NCBI GenBank assembly: GCA_964036195.1
Contig: OZ038450.1
Location: forward strand, 18,912,701-18,976,700
Length of the DNA stretch: 64,000 bases
DNA from: Sphaerolaimus hirsutus
Taxonomy: Eukaryota; Nematoda; Chromadorea; Monhysterida; Sphaerolaimidae
Direction of reading: 5' to 3'
This document shows positions 55,054 to 64,000 of this stretch, one piece after another. The notes under the pieces are model-generated. The model did no database searches. It was not told the origin of the DNA and was given only the letters and a program-made list of their open reading frames with translations. The number at the start of each line of letters is the position of its first letter. Within the stretch, counting starts at the first letter, position 1. Position numbers and translations under genes: made by a program.

Positions 55054-56909
55054 ATGTCTCAAGCGGTGGGGCGGCTGTGCGTCGGGCGCATAGTCAAATT
55101 GAGCGCTGTGGGCGTTGAGAAGAGCGCCGTGGCCCTCTGCAGGATAAAGGTGTGTTGTAGTGGGGGGGGGGTCTTTTGGGGGACACCGAGTGGTGGATGC
55201 TGTTATTTTGGGGGTGCACTGATACGCACATCTGCCCGTTACGCACATTTGCCCGTTTTTTTCACTTGACACTTTTTTAAGTGATTTTCAGATATGAGTG
55301 ATGTGAAAAACGCTGCGCAATGACATTAATGAACTTTTTTCACTTCACTCATATCTGAAAATCACTTGAAAAAGTGTCAAGTGAAAAAAACGGGCAGATG
55401 TGCGTATCAGGCCTGCCCCGTTATTTTGATGGGTCTTGGTAGTTGTTTTGCTGGGGTTAGGGGTTTGCTTGCAAGCAAATCTCTGAGTGCATCTGAGGAT
55501 CCCGGGATTTGCCACTGCCCTTGATCATGCACATTTTTTTCAGATGAAAGTTTTGAACAGTTAACTGCACTTTTGTTTTTGGACAGGGCCGTATCCAGGG
55601 GGGGGGGCGGGGGGGGCTGCAGCCCCCCCCCCCCTCCCGGGGCGAGACCAGAAGGTGATCAGAAAATGCGACTTTTTCAACGTCAGCGTAAAAAATTTTG
55701 CGCGCAAGCGCGCATTCTTCACCAGTTATAAGGTATTATCATCAGATTTGCTCCATGTGGCCGCAAATCATTAAAAATGTTGGGCTTTTTGCTGTTTTGT
55801 ATGTATATTTACATACATATACAGCGTTCCATGGCGCTGACGCCAACGCCAATGGCGCCATGGCGTGGCGCCTACTAATGGCGCCAGCGCCATGGCGCCA
55901 TTCCGCCACTATGTAGCTAAAATTTTAGGGGGGGGGGCCTGAGCCCCCCCCCCTCGCCGGGCTCCGTAAACAAGCAGCCCCCCCCCGCTCAAAAATCCTG
56001 GATACGTCCCTGTTTTTGGATTATGCTGTTCGGATTTTTCACGCTTCGATTCTTATGCACATGTTGCAGGATCGCAATTTCCTATTCGTTTTCACGTCTC
56101 CACCAAAACGCCCGCAGAAAAATGTGTACGATTCGCACTTCCACATGTATTACGGCAAATCGACTGATCACTGGGCTTGGGACGATGGGCTAAATGCCAA
56201 TTTGGGGGACACTGTGCTCGTGAGGGAAATGGAACAGCCGCTTGCAAGAAAAGTGGAGGTTTGGATGGGGGACAAGTTCTGGATTTTTATAACTTTTGCT
56301 TGCTTGCAGTATGATTGATGCAAATATAATTTCGTATTCGTACAGCACAAGATTGAACGCATAATCTACAATTATGGCAAAGTGGTGGATCCTGTTGCAA
56401 ATATGCAGGTAATATTGACTGTTTTAAATGTGTTGAACTGAATGAAGTTCATTCACGTTCGACAGGAGTCGAGTTTTCATTTACGTATTACCCCAAGCAT
56501 TGAAAAATGAGTGATTTTGAGAAAATATGATCACAGAAAATCACTGGGAAAACCTAGAAAAAATTTAAGATATAAAAATCAAATTTTAATTTTTTTCTGA
56601 CATACCTATTCAAACACAACCCCCCCAATATGATTTGCAACCCCAATAACCCCCCACACTCACTCTTAAAAGGTCCCCGCCGCGCGCGACATCACCACGG
56701 ACATGTCCAAGGAGCACACGGACCTGTACAGCCTGGTCGTCACCCAGTACATGGAGCAGCGCGGCGCGGATCAAACGCGCACGAGCGCCACCAGCGAACA
56801 AGTCGGTCGAATGGCTAAGAGAATGAGGGAGGAGAATAGGGGGAGGAGTTTGGTTTGGGATGGGGATCGGGTTGACAGGGAAAAGGATGGTAAAGGGGGT
56901 GAAGTGTGA
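55054..56909 (+). CDS. Mitochondrial small ribosomal subunit protein uS17m, four exons
   Basis: uS17m is a structural protein of the mitochondrial ribosome small subunit. Exons 55054-55149, 56070-56258, 56346-56408 and 56673-56909 join in phase 0 at every junction; product 194 aa. The S17 fold starts with GRLCVGRIVKLSAVGVEKSA. It continues through a GDTVLVREMEQPLARKVEHK segment. It then reaches IIYNYGKVVDPVANMQ, which parallels the vertebrate 'FKVGKVIDP' region. Exon 4 adds a charged C-terminal tail (EEN, DREKDGKGGEV), so the protein is longer than the ~130-aa vertebrate form. The N-terminus is short and lacks an obvious presequence. ATG 55054 is the first in-frame methionine. Intron 1 holds a fold-back repeat and a hAT-like element. 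AATAAA at 57178 is a plausible 3' end. Confidence 0.85.
55217..55412. mobile_element. Fold-back element in MRPS17 intron 1
   Basis: CTGATACGCACATCTGCCCG at the left is inverted at the right (CGGGCAGATGTGCGTATCAG). The arms also share TTTCACTTGACACTTTTT and GTGATTTTCAGATATGAGTG. The spacer is about 40 bp. Superfamily unknown. Confidence 0.7.
55584..56012. mobile_element. hAT-like element, CAGGGCCGTATCCAGG family, in MRPS17 intron 1
   Basis: CAGGGCCGTATCCAGG and CCTGGATACGTCCCTG are inverted termini, with perfect duplication TTTTTGGA (55576-55583, 56013-56020). Long G and C runs lie next to both ends. 55825-55912 is an embedded GGCGCC-rich block resembling the GCGCC family. The element stops about 57 bp before exon 2. 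Confidence 0.88.
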
Positions 56910-57177
56910 TTTTGTGCTTTTGATTTTAGTGTGTTTGCAAGCTCAATTTATTTACATTCGCGTGGGTTTTTCATAGACTCGCAAATCGTAAACTAGAATT
57001 TAAGGTGATTTTTTTACGATTTTGCGGCGATTTTTGTCGAATTCGTGGCTGATGCTGTATAGAAACACACCCTTTCCATTCCTTTATAATGTATTTGCTA
57101 GCTTGCCAACACACTTACTCGGTATTGTGTCGTTTTGGCGTGAATGCTCAATGTTTCTATTCTACTTTTGTTGTTTC

Positions 57178-57183
57178 AATAAA
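57178..57183 (+). promoter_or_regulatory. Polyadenylation signal of MRPS17
   Basis: AATAAA, 269 bases after the stop codon, the first such hexamer downstream. Confidence 0.5.
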
Positions 57184-57439
57184 ATCGCCCTCCCCATTAT
57201 TGTCTATCGAATTGCCAGATCATGTGTCTAAAGTCACAAGGCTTTTTTGCCGCTAAAAAAAAGATAATTCACAGCTGTTTTTTGACGTCGTTTGCATTTC
57301 TAGCAGAAATCGAGATAACTGAACGATTATTATATACCAACAGCATGTCGTCGAGCGTCGTTTAGCTGAACTTCGGAAATTGGTACTTCGGTTGGTTTTT
57401 TTCCTTGTTTTTTTTTTCTTGAAGAGTGTGTGTGGGGAT

Positions 57440-57734
57440 TAGTGGTGTAAAAGTGCCATGACGATGGCGCTTAGCGCGCGCTAGCCCCAAAAGGCCACGC
57501 TTGGCGCCATTTTGCTTTGGCGCCATTGGCTCTGCGCTATGCCCATGAAAAGCGCCATGGTGCTTTTGACGCTTGGTGCTATTTTTGCCCGGCTCACGAA
57601 CGAAATGCTTGGCGCTAGCGTCAAAGCAAAAAGCGCCATGGCGCTTGGCGCCATTTTGCTCTGGAGCTTGGCGCTGGGGTCAGAAAAACGCTATAGCGCA
57701 TGGCGCCAACGTCCTGGCGCTTTTTACATCACTA
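57440..57734. mobile_element. hAT-like MITE, GCGCC family
   Basis: TAGTGGTGTAAAAGTGCC and GGCGCTTTTTACATCACTA. Flanks GTGGGGAT and GTGGGGAG match at 7 of 8. Interior: GCGCC-type array. Confidence 0.8.
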
Positions 57735-58515
57735 GTGGGGAGCTAGAGAAATTGCTTTTTTGAAATTGCTGCTAGTTTTTACGTGGTTCAATGCGTGATC
57801 ACTGGTCAATAATATGAGCTGGTAATTTGCATTGTGAAATCTGCACCCGTGTTTGATCATTGCGGCAGCGCATTCTAAAAATTATTTATCCGTTTAAACA
57901 GCGGATACAATAAAACGTGAATCCGTCTGGTAACTTTCACATATTTACAGTCTAGAAGAGTTTTTGATGAACTGACAATGTTCCAAACTCATTGTCGTTT
58001 AATTGGAGGATCGCCCGGGAATTTTCTTATTTTCCAGAGTGTTTGAAATTGAACAGTTAATATTTTACCTGTGTCCGTTTTTCGGTCGCAATCTATTGTT
58101 TTAATCTTTACTGACATTATTTAAACTATTCTAATGTGTATGGTTTACTATTCTGTAAAATATCCATTCCATACTCTCATCCATTTAGTTTTTTTTTCAC
58201 ATTAATTTATCAGACAGAATACCTACCTACTTTGCGCTTCAATATGTCCAATATTATTTATTTTCTTTATCCATCTTTTGAATTTTTTGTTTTCATTCCA
58301 ATACTCCGTAGCGGTGAAAACATGTTCATTGTTCTTGAAGATAGTTTGCCGTGTGCCCGCATAAAAGTACTAAATATTCATGTGTATGTGCTTTGTTTGC
58401 TCCACAATTAGTGGCGCGGACAACTCTTGAGGTTGAAAAAGGATTTTTTTAAGTTGCATCATCTATGAAATTTGGCAACTTTTTGTATTGTAACAGTGTA
58501 ACATTACAAACGTTG
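57735..58515. other. No gene recognised
   Basis: AT-rich. The frame at 58136-58411 has no recognisable domain. Confidence 0.4.
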
Positions 58516-58857
58516 TACCGTATATCCTCGAATTACCCCCATTAGATTGTACATGTATACATAGTGTATACTGGCTGTCAATTTGCATCACGGCTATACA
58601 TCGACTGCTTTGAGTTGCCATTTCAGTTGAAATTTTGACACATTTTGTTTACGTCTGGTTACTGTAATTAAGATTTTTGACTATCGTAAATCTTATTTGC
58701 CACTGCTGTAATGCAATAAATTTATTTTGAACTTTCATGAAAATTAGCCGTTTACATACAAAAGCTGGTGATGCCCTCCTGAATTTACCCCCCCCCCCCC
58801 AAAAAAAAAAAGCCTGTGAAATGATAAACCCCTGGGGTATTTCGAGAAAATACGTCA
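58516..58857. mobile_element. Mariner-like MITE, TACCGTATATCCTCG variant
   Basis: TACCGTATATCCTCGAATTA at the left; a degraded inverse (TTTCGAGAAAATACGTCA) at the right. The centre (gtcaatttgcatcacggctacac-like) resembles 33039-33476. Confidence 0.65.
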
Positions 58858-58940
58858 TATGTACTGTTCTGTAATTTTCACATGTAGTTTACATGTAATA
58901 TTCCAATGATGTTCCTAGTGCCTTCTTATCACGCATTCAG

Positions 58941-59105
58941 CTATCCCTGAAGAAATTTGTGGACACTCGCAACTTTCCGAACACACCCAGTTCCATCGGT
59001 TTGCATTCGATGATTATAATTAGCACACGCGAGCCGAGTTTGCGGCGCAATTCCCACGGCTCCTTATTGCGGTTGCCTGATGAATTAGACATCATTTCAT
59101 CGGGG
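58941..59105 (+). CDS. Candidate internal exon of an unidentified gene
   Basis: A 165-bp open stretch follows a CAG acceptor (58938-58940) and ends at a GTGACG donor. It reads LSLKKFVDTRNFPNTPSS then IIISTREPSLRRNSHGSLLR and LPDELDIISSG, a polar, Ser/Arg-rich peptide with plausible codon use. I do not recognise the family. A possible downstream terminal exon is 60035-60067 (YIIVRGFGSAV and stop, after CTCCCACTCAG), but no linking exon is secure. Confidence 0.3.
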
Positions 59106-59263
59106 GTGACGCGGTTCTCAATGTTTCTTTGTCTGTGTAGCAGATTTGGTTACCCTGTTTTGACTGGGTGGGGTGGGGTCAGTGAAAACTACCTATTCTT
59201 TTAAGTTTTGAGTTCATTCCATTGCATTTGTAGAATGGGCTGTGATTGTTGTTGGGAGAAACT

Positions 59264-59560
59264 TTCATTGCCCAGATGGGTTCAAATAGGGGACTGGGTT
59301 TTTTCATTGCTCAGATGGGTTCAAAAAGGGGACTGGGTTTTTTCATTGCTCAGATGGGTTCAAAAAGGGGACTGGGTTTTGTTCATTGCTCAGATGGGTT
59401 CAAAAAAAGGATTGGGTTTTTTTCATTGCTCAGGTGGGTTCAAAAAGGGGACTGGGTTTTTGGGATCGGAGTGGGTACTGGTATTTTGAAAAGTGAAAAT
59501 CGGGACTGCACTGCAAAATCCCGTCTAGTTGCTGGAGGCGGGATCCCCTTTTGAACCCTC
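59264..59560. mobile_element. TAGGGTTCAAA-family element with amplified terminal unit
   Basis: Five tandem copies of a ~39-bp unit containing CAGATGGGTTCAAAAAGGGG and ACTGGGTTTTTTCATTG run over 59264-59460. The right end GGATCCCCTTTTGAACCCT is an inverted terminus of the TAGGGTTCAAACGGGA family. No flanking duplication identified. Confidence 0.65.
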
Positions 59561-60473
59561 CCTGCGTCTATCTATGTCTGTCATGTGCTGATGTCTTCAA
59601 TCTTGTGGCCCCTTGTTACCACATTTACACGCGGCGCTAATGATGAAACACTGTATATTTAAAGCTAGCCAAGCCAGTGTTATCAAGTCCGTTTGCTTAC
59701 CAAAGTGACACTTTGTAAATTTGTCACCATTGGGGATAATCGATTACTCTCCGAGTCTGAGATGACAAGTGATAAGGCCCTGGGCATATGACTGAATGCC
59801 ACTTGTGTTTGAGTGAGTGTGTGAGTGTGAGATTAAAATGGTATTTGTGGATGGTCACCGAATGTTGATTAAAAGTCAGCCAACTACGATACATACCGTT
59901 TTTCAGCTTGAATAGTGCTACCAAACCGAGATCAAGCTTTACCAAACCCGCTTCATGTGTCCGCACCGCATGCGCTCACCTCTGATACCTGTCCCGGCGC
60001 CTTGACAATTCCATGCAATATCTCCCACTCAGTACATCATTGTGCGCGGCTTCGGCTCGGCCGTGTGACAGGTGGCCGCCGTTTCATTATTGAGGCATGA
60101 TATTGTGCCGCCCCCGTAACCTAACTTAGTTGTTGGCAACGTGCCATGAATGTTGGGACTTGCCAGTTGTGAAATGACCGTGCTTCTTACCAATTTTATG
60201 CCATATCATTCACATTCGTGGTTATGATGCTTCATGGCTTAAAGATAATCCCACTTATTTTATTTCCCACCGTCGCTGTTCCCCCAACTGCTCCATCAGA
60301 TTTCTAATCTTATTACATTTTATCGCACCGCAACTTGGTTTATGTTACCTTAACTGCATTGGATGTTGGGTTTGTTGGGTTTTTGATGCCATTGGTTGCT
60401 GTTGTTTTTATCATTTTTTTCTGGCTGTTGGCCAAACTATTTATTTGCTCAGAGACCATGTTCAATATCTAAA
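59561..60473. other. No secure gene
   Basis: Contains the possible terminal exon described with the 58941 candidate and a minus-strand frame at 59724-59966. Neither can be tied to a family. No repeats recognised. Confidence 0.35.
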
Positions 60474-60911
60474 TACCGTATTTCCTCGAAATACCCCCCC
60501 CCCTCGAAATACCCCCCCTCAAAATGGACACTATGAACTTATAAACCCCCCCCCCCCCTCGAAATACCCCCCCCCAAATTTAGTGTATAGAGAACGTAAA
60601 TGACAAAGGCTGCGGTTTGTCATCCCGACAATGCAGAACACACGTTAAAAACGATGACTCTGTTATGTGAGAACAGTGTTTGTACGTCTACACACTTATA
60701 AATGTCTTTAGAGTCTTATAAATGGCGATTTTTGTTGCATTTTTCGACGTCTGCGTACGTTTCAGACGACATTTTAGTACTGGGATTTCAAAAAATTTCT
60801 GGCGAAATAATAAACCCCCCCCTCGAAATACCCCCCCCTCGTTTAACCCCCCCTCAAAATTCTCACTCTGAAACAATAAACCCCCCGGGGGTATTTCGAG
60901 GAAATACGGTA
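60474..60911. mobile_element. Mariner-like MITE, TACCGTATTTCCTCG family, full-length
   Basis: TACCGTATTTCCTCGAAATA and its inverse, TA-bounded, 438 bp. Its intact centre (TTTTAGTACTGGGATTTC) is the unoccupied counterpart of the insertion site at 16710. Confidence 0.85.
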
Positions 60912-60964
60912 TATAAAACTCGATATCGTTCTCGAACTGGAGTCGTAATGGAATAAGTGACATT

Positions 60965-61715
60965 GTCGTGGACATACAAAATTTACTAAAATTGGAAAGG
61001 TACAATTAGGGTTGGCCGATGTTTTTTTTAAACGTTTTTTTTATATAAAAACATGACGTCCGAAATGTTTTTGTTTTTTTAAACATTGGCCGAAATTTTT
61101 ATTACTAAGCACTAGGTATTTTGCCAAATTTTTGCGCGCAAGCGCGCAATTTCACACACAAATTGACATTGGTGGTTGTTTTCATTGGTTTTGTGGCATT
61201 TATAGTATCAAAGTATCCATTTCTATGTGCTACCATGGGTTAATAAGCCGTCATATGTTGCTGTAGTATATAATATTGAGGTAATGTGCTTCCATGTACC
61301 TCCACAGTGTGTAACTTCACTCCCAAAGTAACAACCTCCTTTTATAACCTTGTTTGATCACTATTCCGTGCCAAACTTTACCTGAAGTCACGAACATTCG
61401 ACTATAAGGCGATATACGAACAATATGTCGATGAAAAATGGATATTTTTGACACAAATCACCACTTATAATGCTATCCCATGGCTCCACAGACATTATAT
61501 GGTCATATATAACATCACAGAGTATTGCCACTGTCTGATATACCTATATATGTTGACACAAGGTCATATCTGGGAGCTTTAAAAAAACAACGTTTTTTAT
61601 TTAAAAAAAACGTTTTTTTTTTAAAAACATCGAGTTAAAAAAAACGTTTTTTTCCAACCCTAGGTACAATATATATTAGCATGGCCCCGGCGCAAGGTAG
61701 ATCGTAACGCGTGCC
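60965..61715 (+). pseudogene. U6 snRNA pseudogene split by a hAT-like insertion
   Basis: 60965-61006 (GTGGACATAC, then TACTAAAATTGGAA) resembles the 5' part of U6. 61671-61700 (ATTAGCATGGCCCC, GCGCAAGG) resembles the middle. The two halves are separated by the transposon at 61007-61662. Small insertions and loss of the ACAGAGA box show that it is dead. It faces the intact U6 gene at 61814. Confidence 0.75.
61007..61662. mobile_element. hAT-like element, TAGGGTTGGCCGATG termini
   Basis: TAGGGTTGG and CCAACCCTA with perfect duplication GGTACAAT (60999-61006, 61663-61670). The ends are made of 'tttaaacgttttttt' units; the middle is unique. It interrupts the U6 pseudogene. Confidence 0.88.
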
Positions 61716-61813
61716 AAATGTTCGCACTGAAAATAAAATGATCAATGAAAAAGCTTGATTTTGTCATCGGTTGTCTGTCGTAGTTTCATTTTTATTATTA
61801 GACTGAGCCGAAC

Positions 61814-61819
61814 AAAAAA
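61814..61819 (-). terminator. Pol III terminator of U6
   Basis: A run of six T on the minus strand directly at the 3' end of the U6 sequence. Confidence 0.6.
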
Positions 61820-61864
61820 TTTGGAACGCTTCACGATTTTGCGTGTCATCCTTGCGCAGGGGCC

Positions 61865-61904
<40 letters not shown>

Positions 61905-61915
61905 CCACGAGGGAC
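61814..61915 (-). ncRNA. U6 spliceosomal snRNA
   Basis: U6 forms the catalytic core of the spliceosome, pairing with U4, U2 and the 5' splice site. About 102 nt on the minus strand contain the invariant ATACTAAAATTGGAACGATA, the ACAGAGA box, AGATTAGCATGGCCCC (with the AGC triad), TGCGCAAGGATGACACGCAA and GTGAAGCGTTCC, ending in T6. The 5' hairpin is GTCC-CTCGT-GGAC rather than the more usual GUGCU/GUUCU stem, but it still pairs. A TTAAAA motif sits about 20-25 bases upstream. The intact core and terminator suggest a functional gene. Confidence 0.93.
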
Positions 61916-61934
61916 AAAGGCGTTCTTGCCTCGC

Positions 61935-61940
61935 TTTTAA
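61935..61940 (-). promoter_or_regulatory. TATA-like box of U6
   Basis: TTAAAA on the minus strand at roughly -20 to -25 from the U6 5' end, where Pol III snRNA genes carry a TATA element. No proximal sequence element was identified. Confidence 0.35.
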
Positions 61941-64000
61941 TCAAGTTGATCTATTTTGAAACGTAAAAATTACGGGTTCAGCCCCAGTTCGACAATGGCG
62001 CGAAGTTTTTCGAACTTGGCGCAGCGAACACTAGTATTTACAGCACTGAAATTAGGGAAACTCAAACATCTTTTTCAAACACATTTGCGTTTAACAGAAT
62101 GACGACCCTGTCAACTACTGTTAACGGCGATCAAAAAGTCGGTCATTGTGGTAAACTCAAATGTGTCCAAAACAAATTTACGAGTTTACCAAATTTAGAT
62201 AATGCGCATGATCATTATGTTGCAGCTGAGTTATGTTGCAAAATTTGCCAAAAGTCACTCCAGATGGATAGATAGATGGACGATTTTGCGGGTGGGGGGG
62301 GGGGGGGCTTAGGGGATAGTTGCCAAAAAAATTTCCTCCTGGATAGATAGTTAGCTGAGCGGCCTTCGGATCGATAGATAGCTGGCAGATTTGGGGGGGG
62401 GGGGTGGGGGTCAACTCTGAGTTGACACAGAGCAGGAATCTGAGTTGACACAGACCAGTTGACACACAAGTGTCAACTAGAGTGCCGGCCGCCAATTCGG
62501 CGACCCAATCATATCCATCCCGAAAACAACGCAAACACCCCCAAATTAAAAAAAAATTTGATCAACCCTGAAACTTTTCAAATCGGTCTGTGCCAGACAT
62601 TTAACTCAATGAAACGGGAACTTTGCCGCTGATAATCAACACGGTGACAAAAACCATTCTCGTCGTAAAAACGCACGACCATTACCCCACACGCGCAAAT
62701 ACATAAGTCACTGAAAACTTATCTAAAACACCGGGTGCCTCGAGCAGCCAGCTTTGCTGCCATGTAAAACTTCCGGCATCATTCCATCATGTGCACAATC
62801 ATCGGCTGCTCAATGCCACCGGGCGCCCGTGACTTTTATGCATTTCTGCGTGCCGCACCGCCTGCCTCTTGATTTTGTTCAGTGAGTGAAGTGTGCCGCC
62901 CAGAGGCAGGTTCGTGACAGACTTGTTTGGGGGGGGGGTGATTGGGTGACACTTACAGATGCTGTTAAGTGTCAAATGTCATGCAAAATTTTCAGAAGTC
63001 ATGTAAAATGTCAAGATAAATTGTCAAATGGCTGGAAAAATAAAATGAGAATTTACTGTTTTTAGGGAATTTTAGATGACATGACATCTTACAGGGAATT
63101 TTATGAGCCTGGGGGTGCCACAAGTTTGACGCTAATTTTTGGTCAAACATTTTGATCAGTGATTGTTTCAGTGAACACTTGGTTATGTTGTCCATGTCAA
63201 TTGTGATATCCTTTGTCAATATTTATGCCAAGTGTCAAGACACATGCATCTTTGTGTGAGTAAATGGTCTGCAATTGGGTATCATTTTGATAAAATGAGC
63301 TGACTGAATTGTTGCAATGAAATGTGTAACATGGCTTCACAAATGTTTGTCTGCTCTACATACTCGCATTAGCATTACAATTCAACATATGGTTACATGG
63401 GGTACCTAAATCTTTGTGTCTAGTCTACAGACACAAGACTTCACCCAGTAGTAAAATTCTACACTACTTCTTGATGAATTTGATCCAAAATGTTATATTT
63501 TGCTTCTCTACTATACTTTGACATCTGAAACAATTGACCTTAGAACAGAAGATTCAGGAAGTGTTTTTCCTTGAGACTCGCTCGATTTAGTCGAATGAGC
63601 AATACAATCACTTTTTATGACAAAATTATTATTTACAATATCGGTAAAAAGTGACAAAAAGATACATGTGTAATGCGTATCGGCTGTGAAATCCTGTTAA
63701 CACGCCTGTGCTAACTAATGTTGAATGTGAACTATATTCACGGGCGCTTGTATTCGATTCTGTATTTATAGTATTTGTGTGTGCAATAGGTAAAAGACGT
63801 TTGAGTTTCAGCTTTGGGTTTTGCAAAATAAGCTCCGCGCTCAATTGAAAAGCGGCTTGATGCTAAGTTCATGCGCTCGAGTAACTGAAATCTGAAACTC
63901 TGTTTGCGTTGATTGATTCAACGTCGCACGAGATAAGTATTTATGTACTTCTCATATTTATGAACCGTATACATTGTGTCTTTGTTTTAGCGGATCGGTT
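61941..64000. other. Right edge, no gene recognised
   Basis: Long G runs at about 62295, 62395 and 62932, with 'gatagatag' units between the first two. 62954-63105 is an AAATGTCATG-type repeat with an inverted end near 63080. The remainder to 64000 has no recognisable gene. Confidence 0.4.

Noticed and set aside
59264-59460. CRISPR-like direct repeats
   Set aside because: Contiguous tandem units without distinct spacers, in a eukaryotic transposon context.

Overview
This is a metazoan nuclear DNA window, AT-rich and dense in repeats, with small genes split by GT-AG introns. Calexcitin is a protostome-type EF-hand protein known from molluscs and arthropods. That points to an invertebrate, most likely an arthropod, but the sequence does not fix the species. 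Four protein-coding genes and one U6 snRNA gene can be reconstructed; most of the rest is non-autonomous DNA transposons. Layout: 1-19.5 kb is a repeat field with no convincing gene. 19.6-24.1 kb, minus strand, is a six-exon calexcitin gene (242 aa). 24.1-47.9 kb is another repeat field; it holds a TTAA-flanked piggyBac-like element at 40.7-42.7 kb and a 2.2-kb inverted repeat at 42.7-44.9 kb. 47.9-50.7 kb, minus, is a four-exon methionine-R-sulfoxide reductase (MsrB, 167 aa). 51.0-54.2 kb, plus, is a five-exon Rab33-type GTPase (260 aa), whose start codon lies about 260 bp from that of MsrB, head to head. 55.05-56.9 kb, plus, is a four-exon mitochondrial ribosomal protein uS17m (194 aa). 61.8-61.9 kb, minus, is a U6 snRNA gene with an intact catalytic core. 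About 100 bp away, in convergent orientation, lies a decayed U6 copy interrupted by a transposon. The genes do not form a pathway; their roles are calcium signalling, protein oxidation repair, Golgi/autophagy traffic, mitochondrial translation and splicing. The main result is the repeat landscape. At least six hAT-like families were recognised by matching terminal inverted repeats and 8-bp target-site duplications, many of them perfect. A TA-flanked, mariner-like MITE family opening TACCGTATTTCCTCG is present in roughly 15 copies. There are several fold-back elements and repeated nesting. In many of the hAT-like elements the interior is a degenerate short tandem array built from the same motif as the inner end of the terminal repeat, and it changes together with it from copy to copy. 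No CRISPR array, operon, virus or new protein system was seen.
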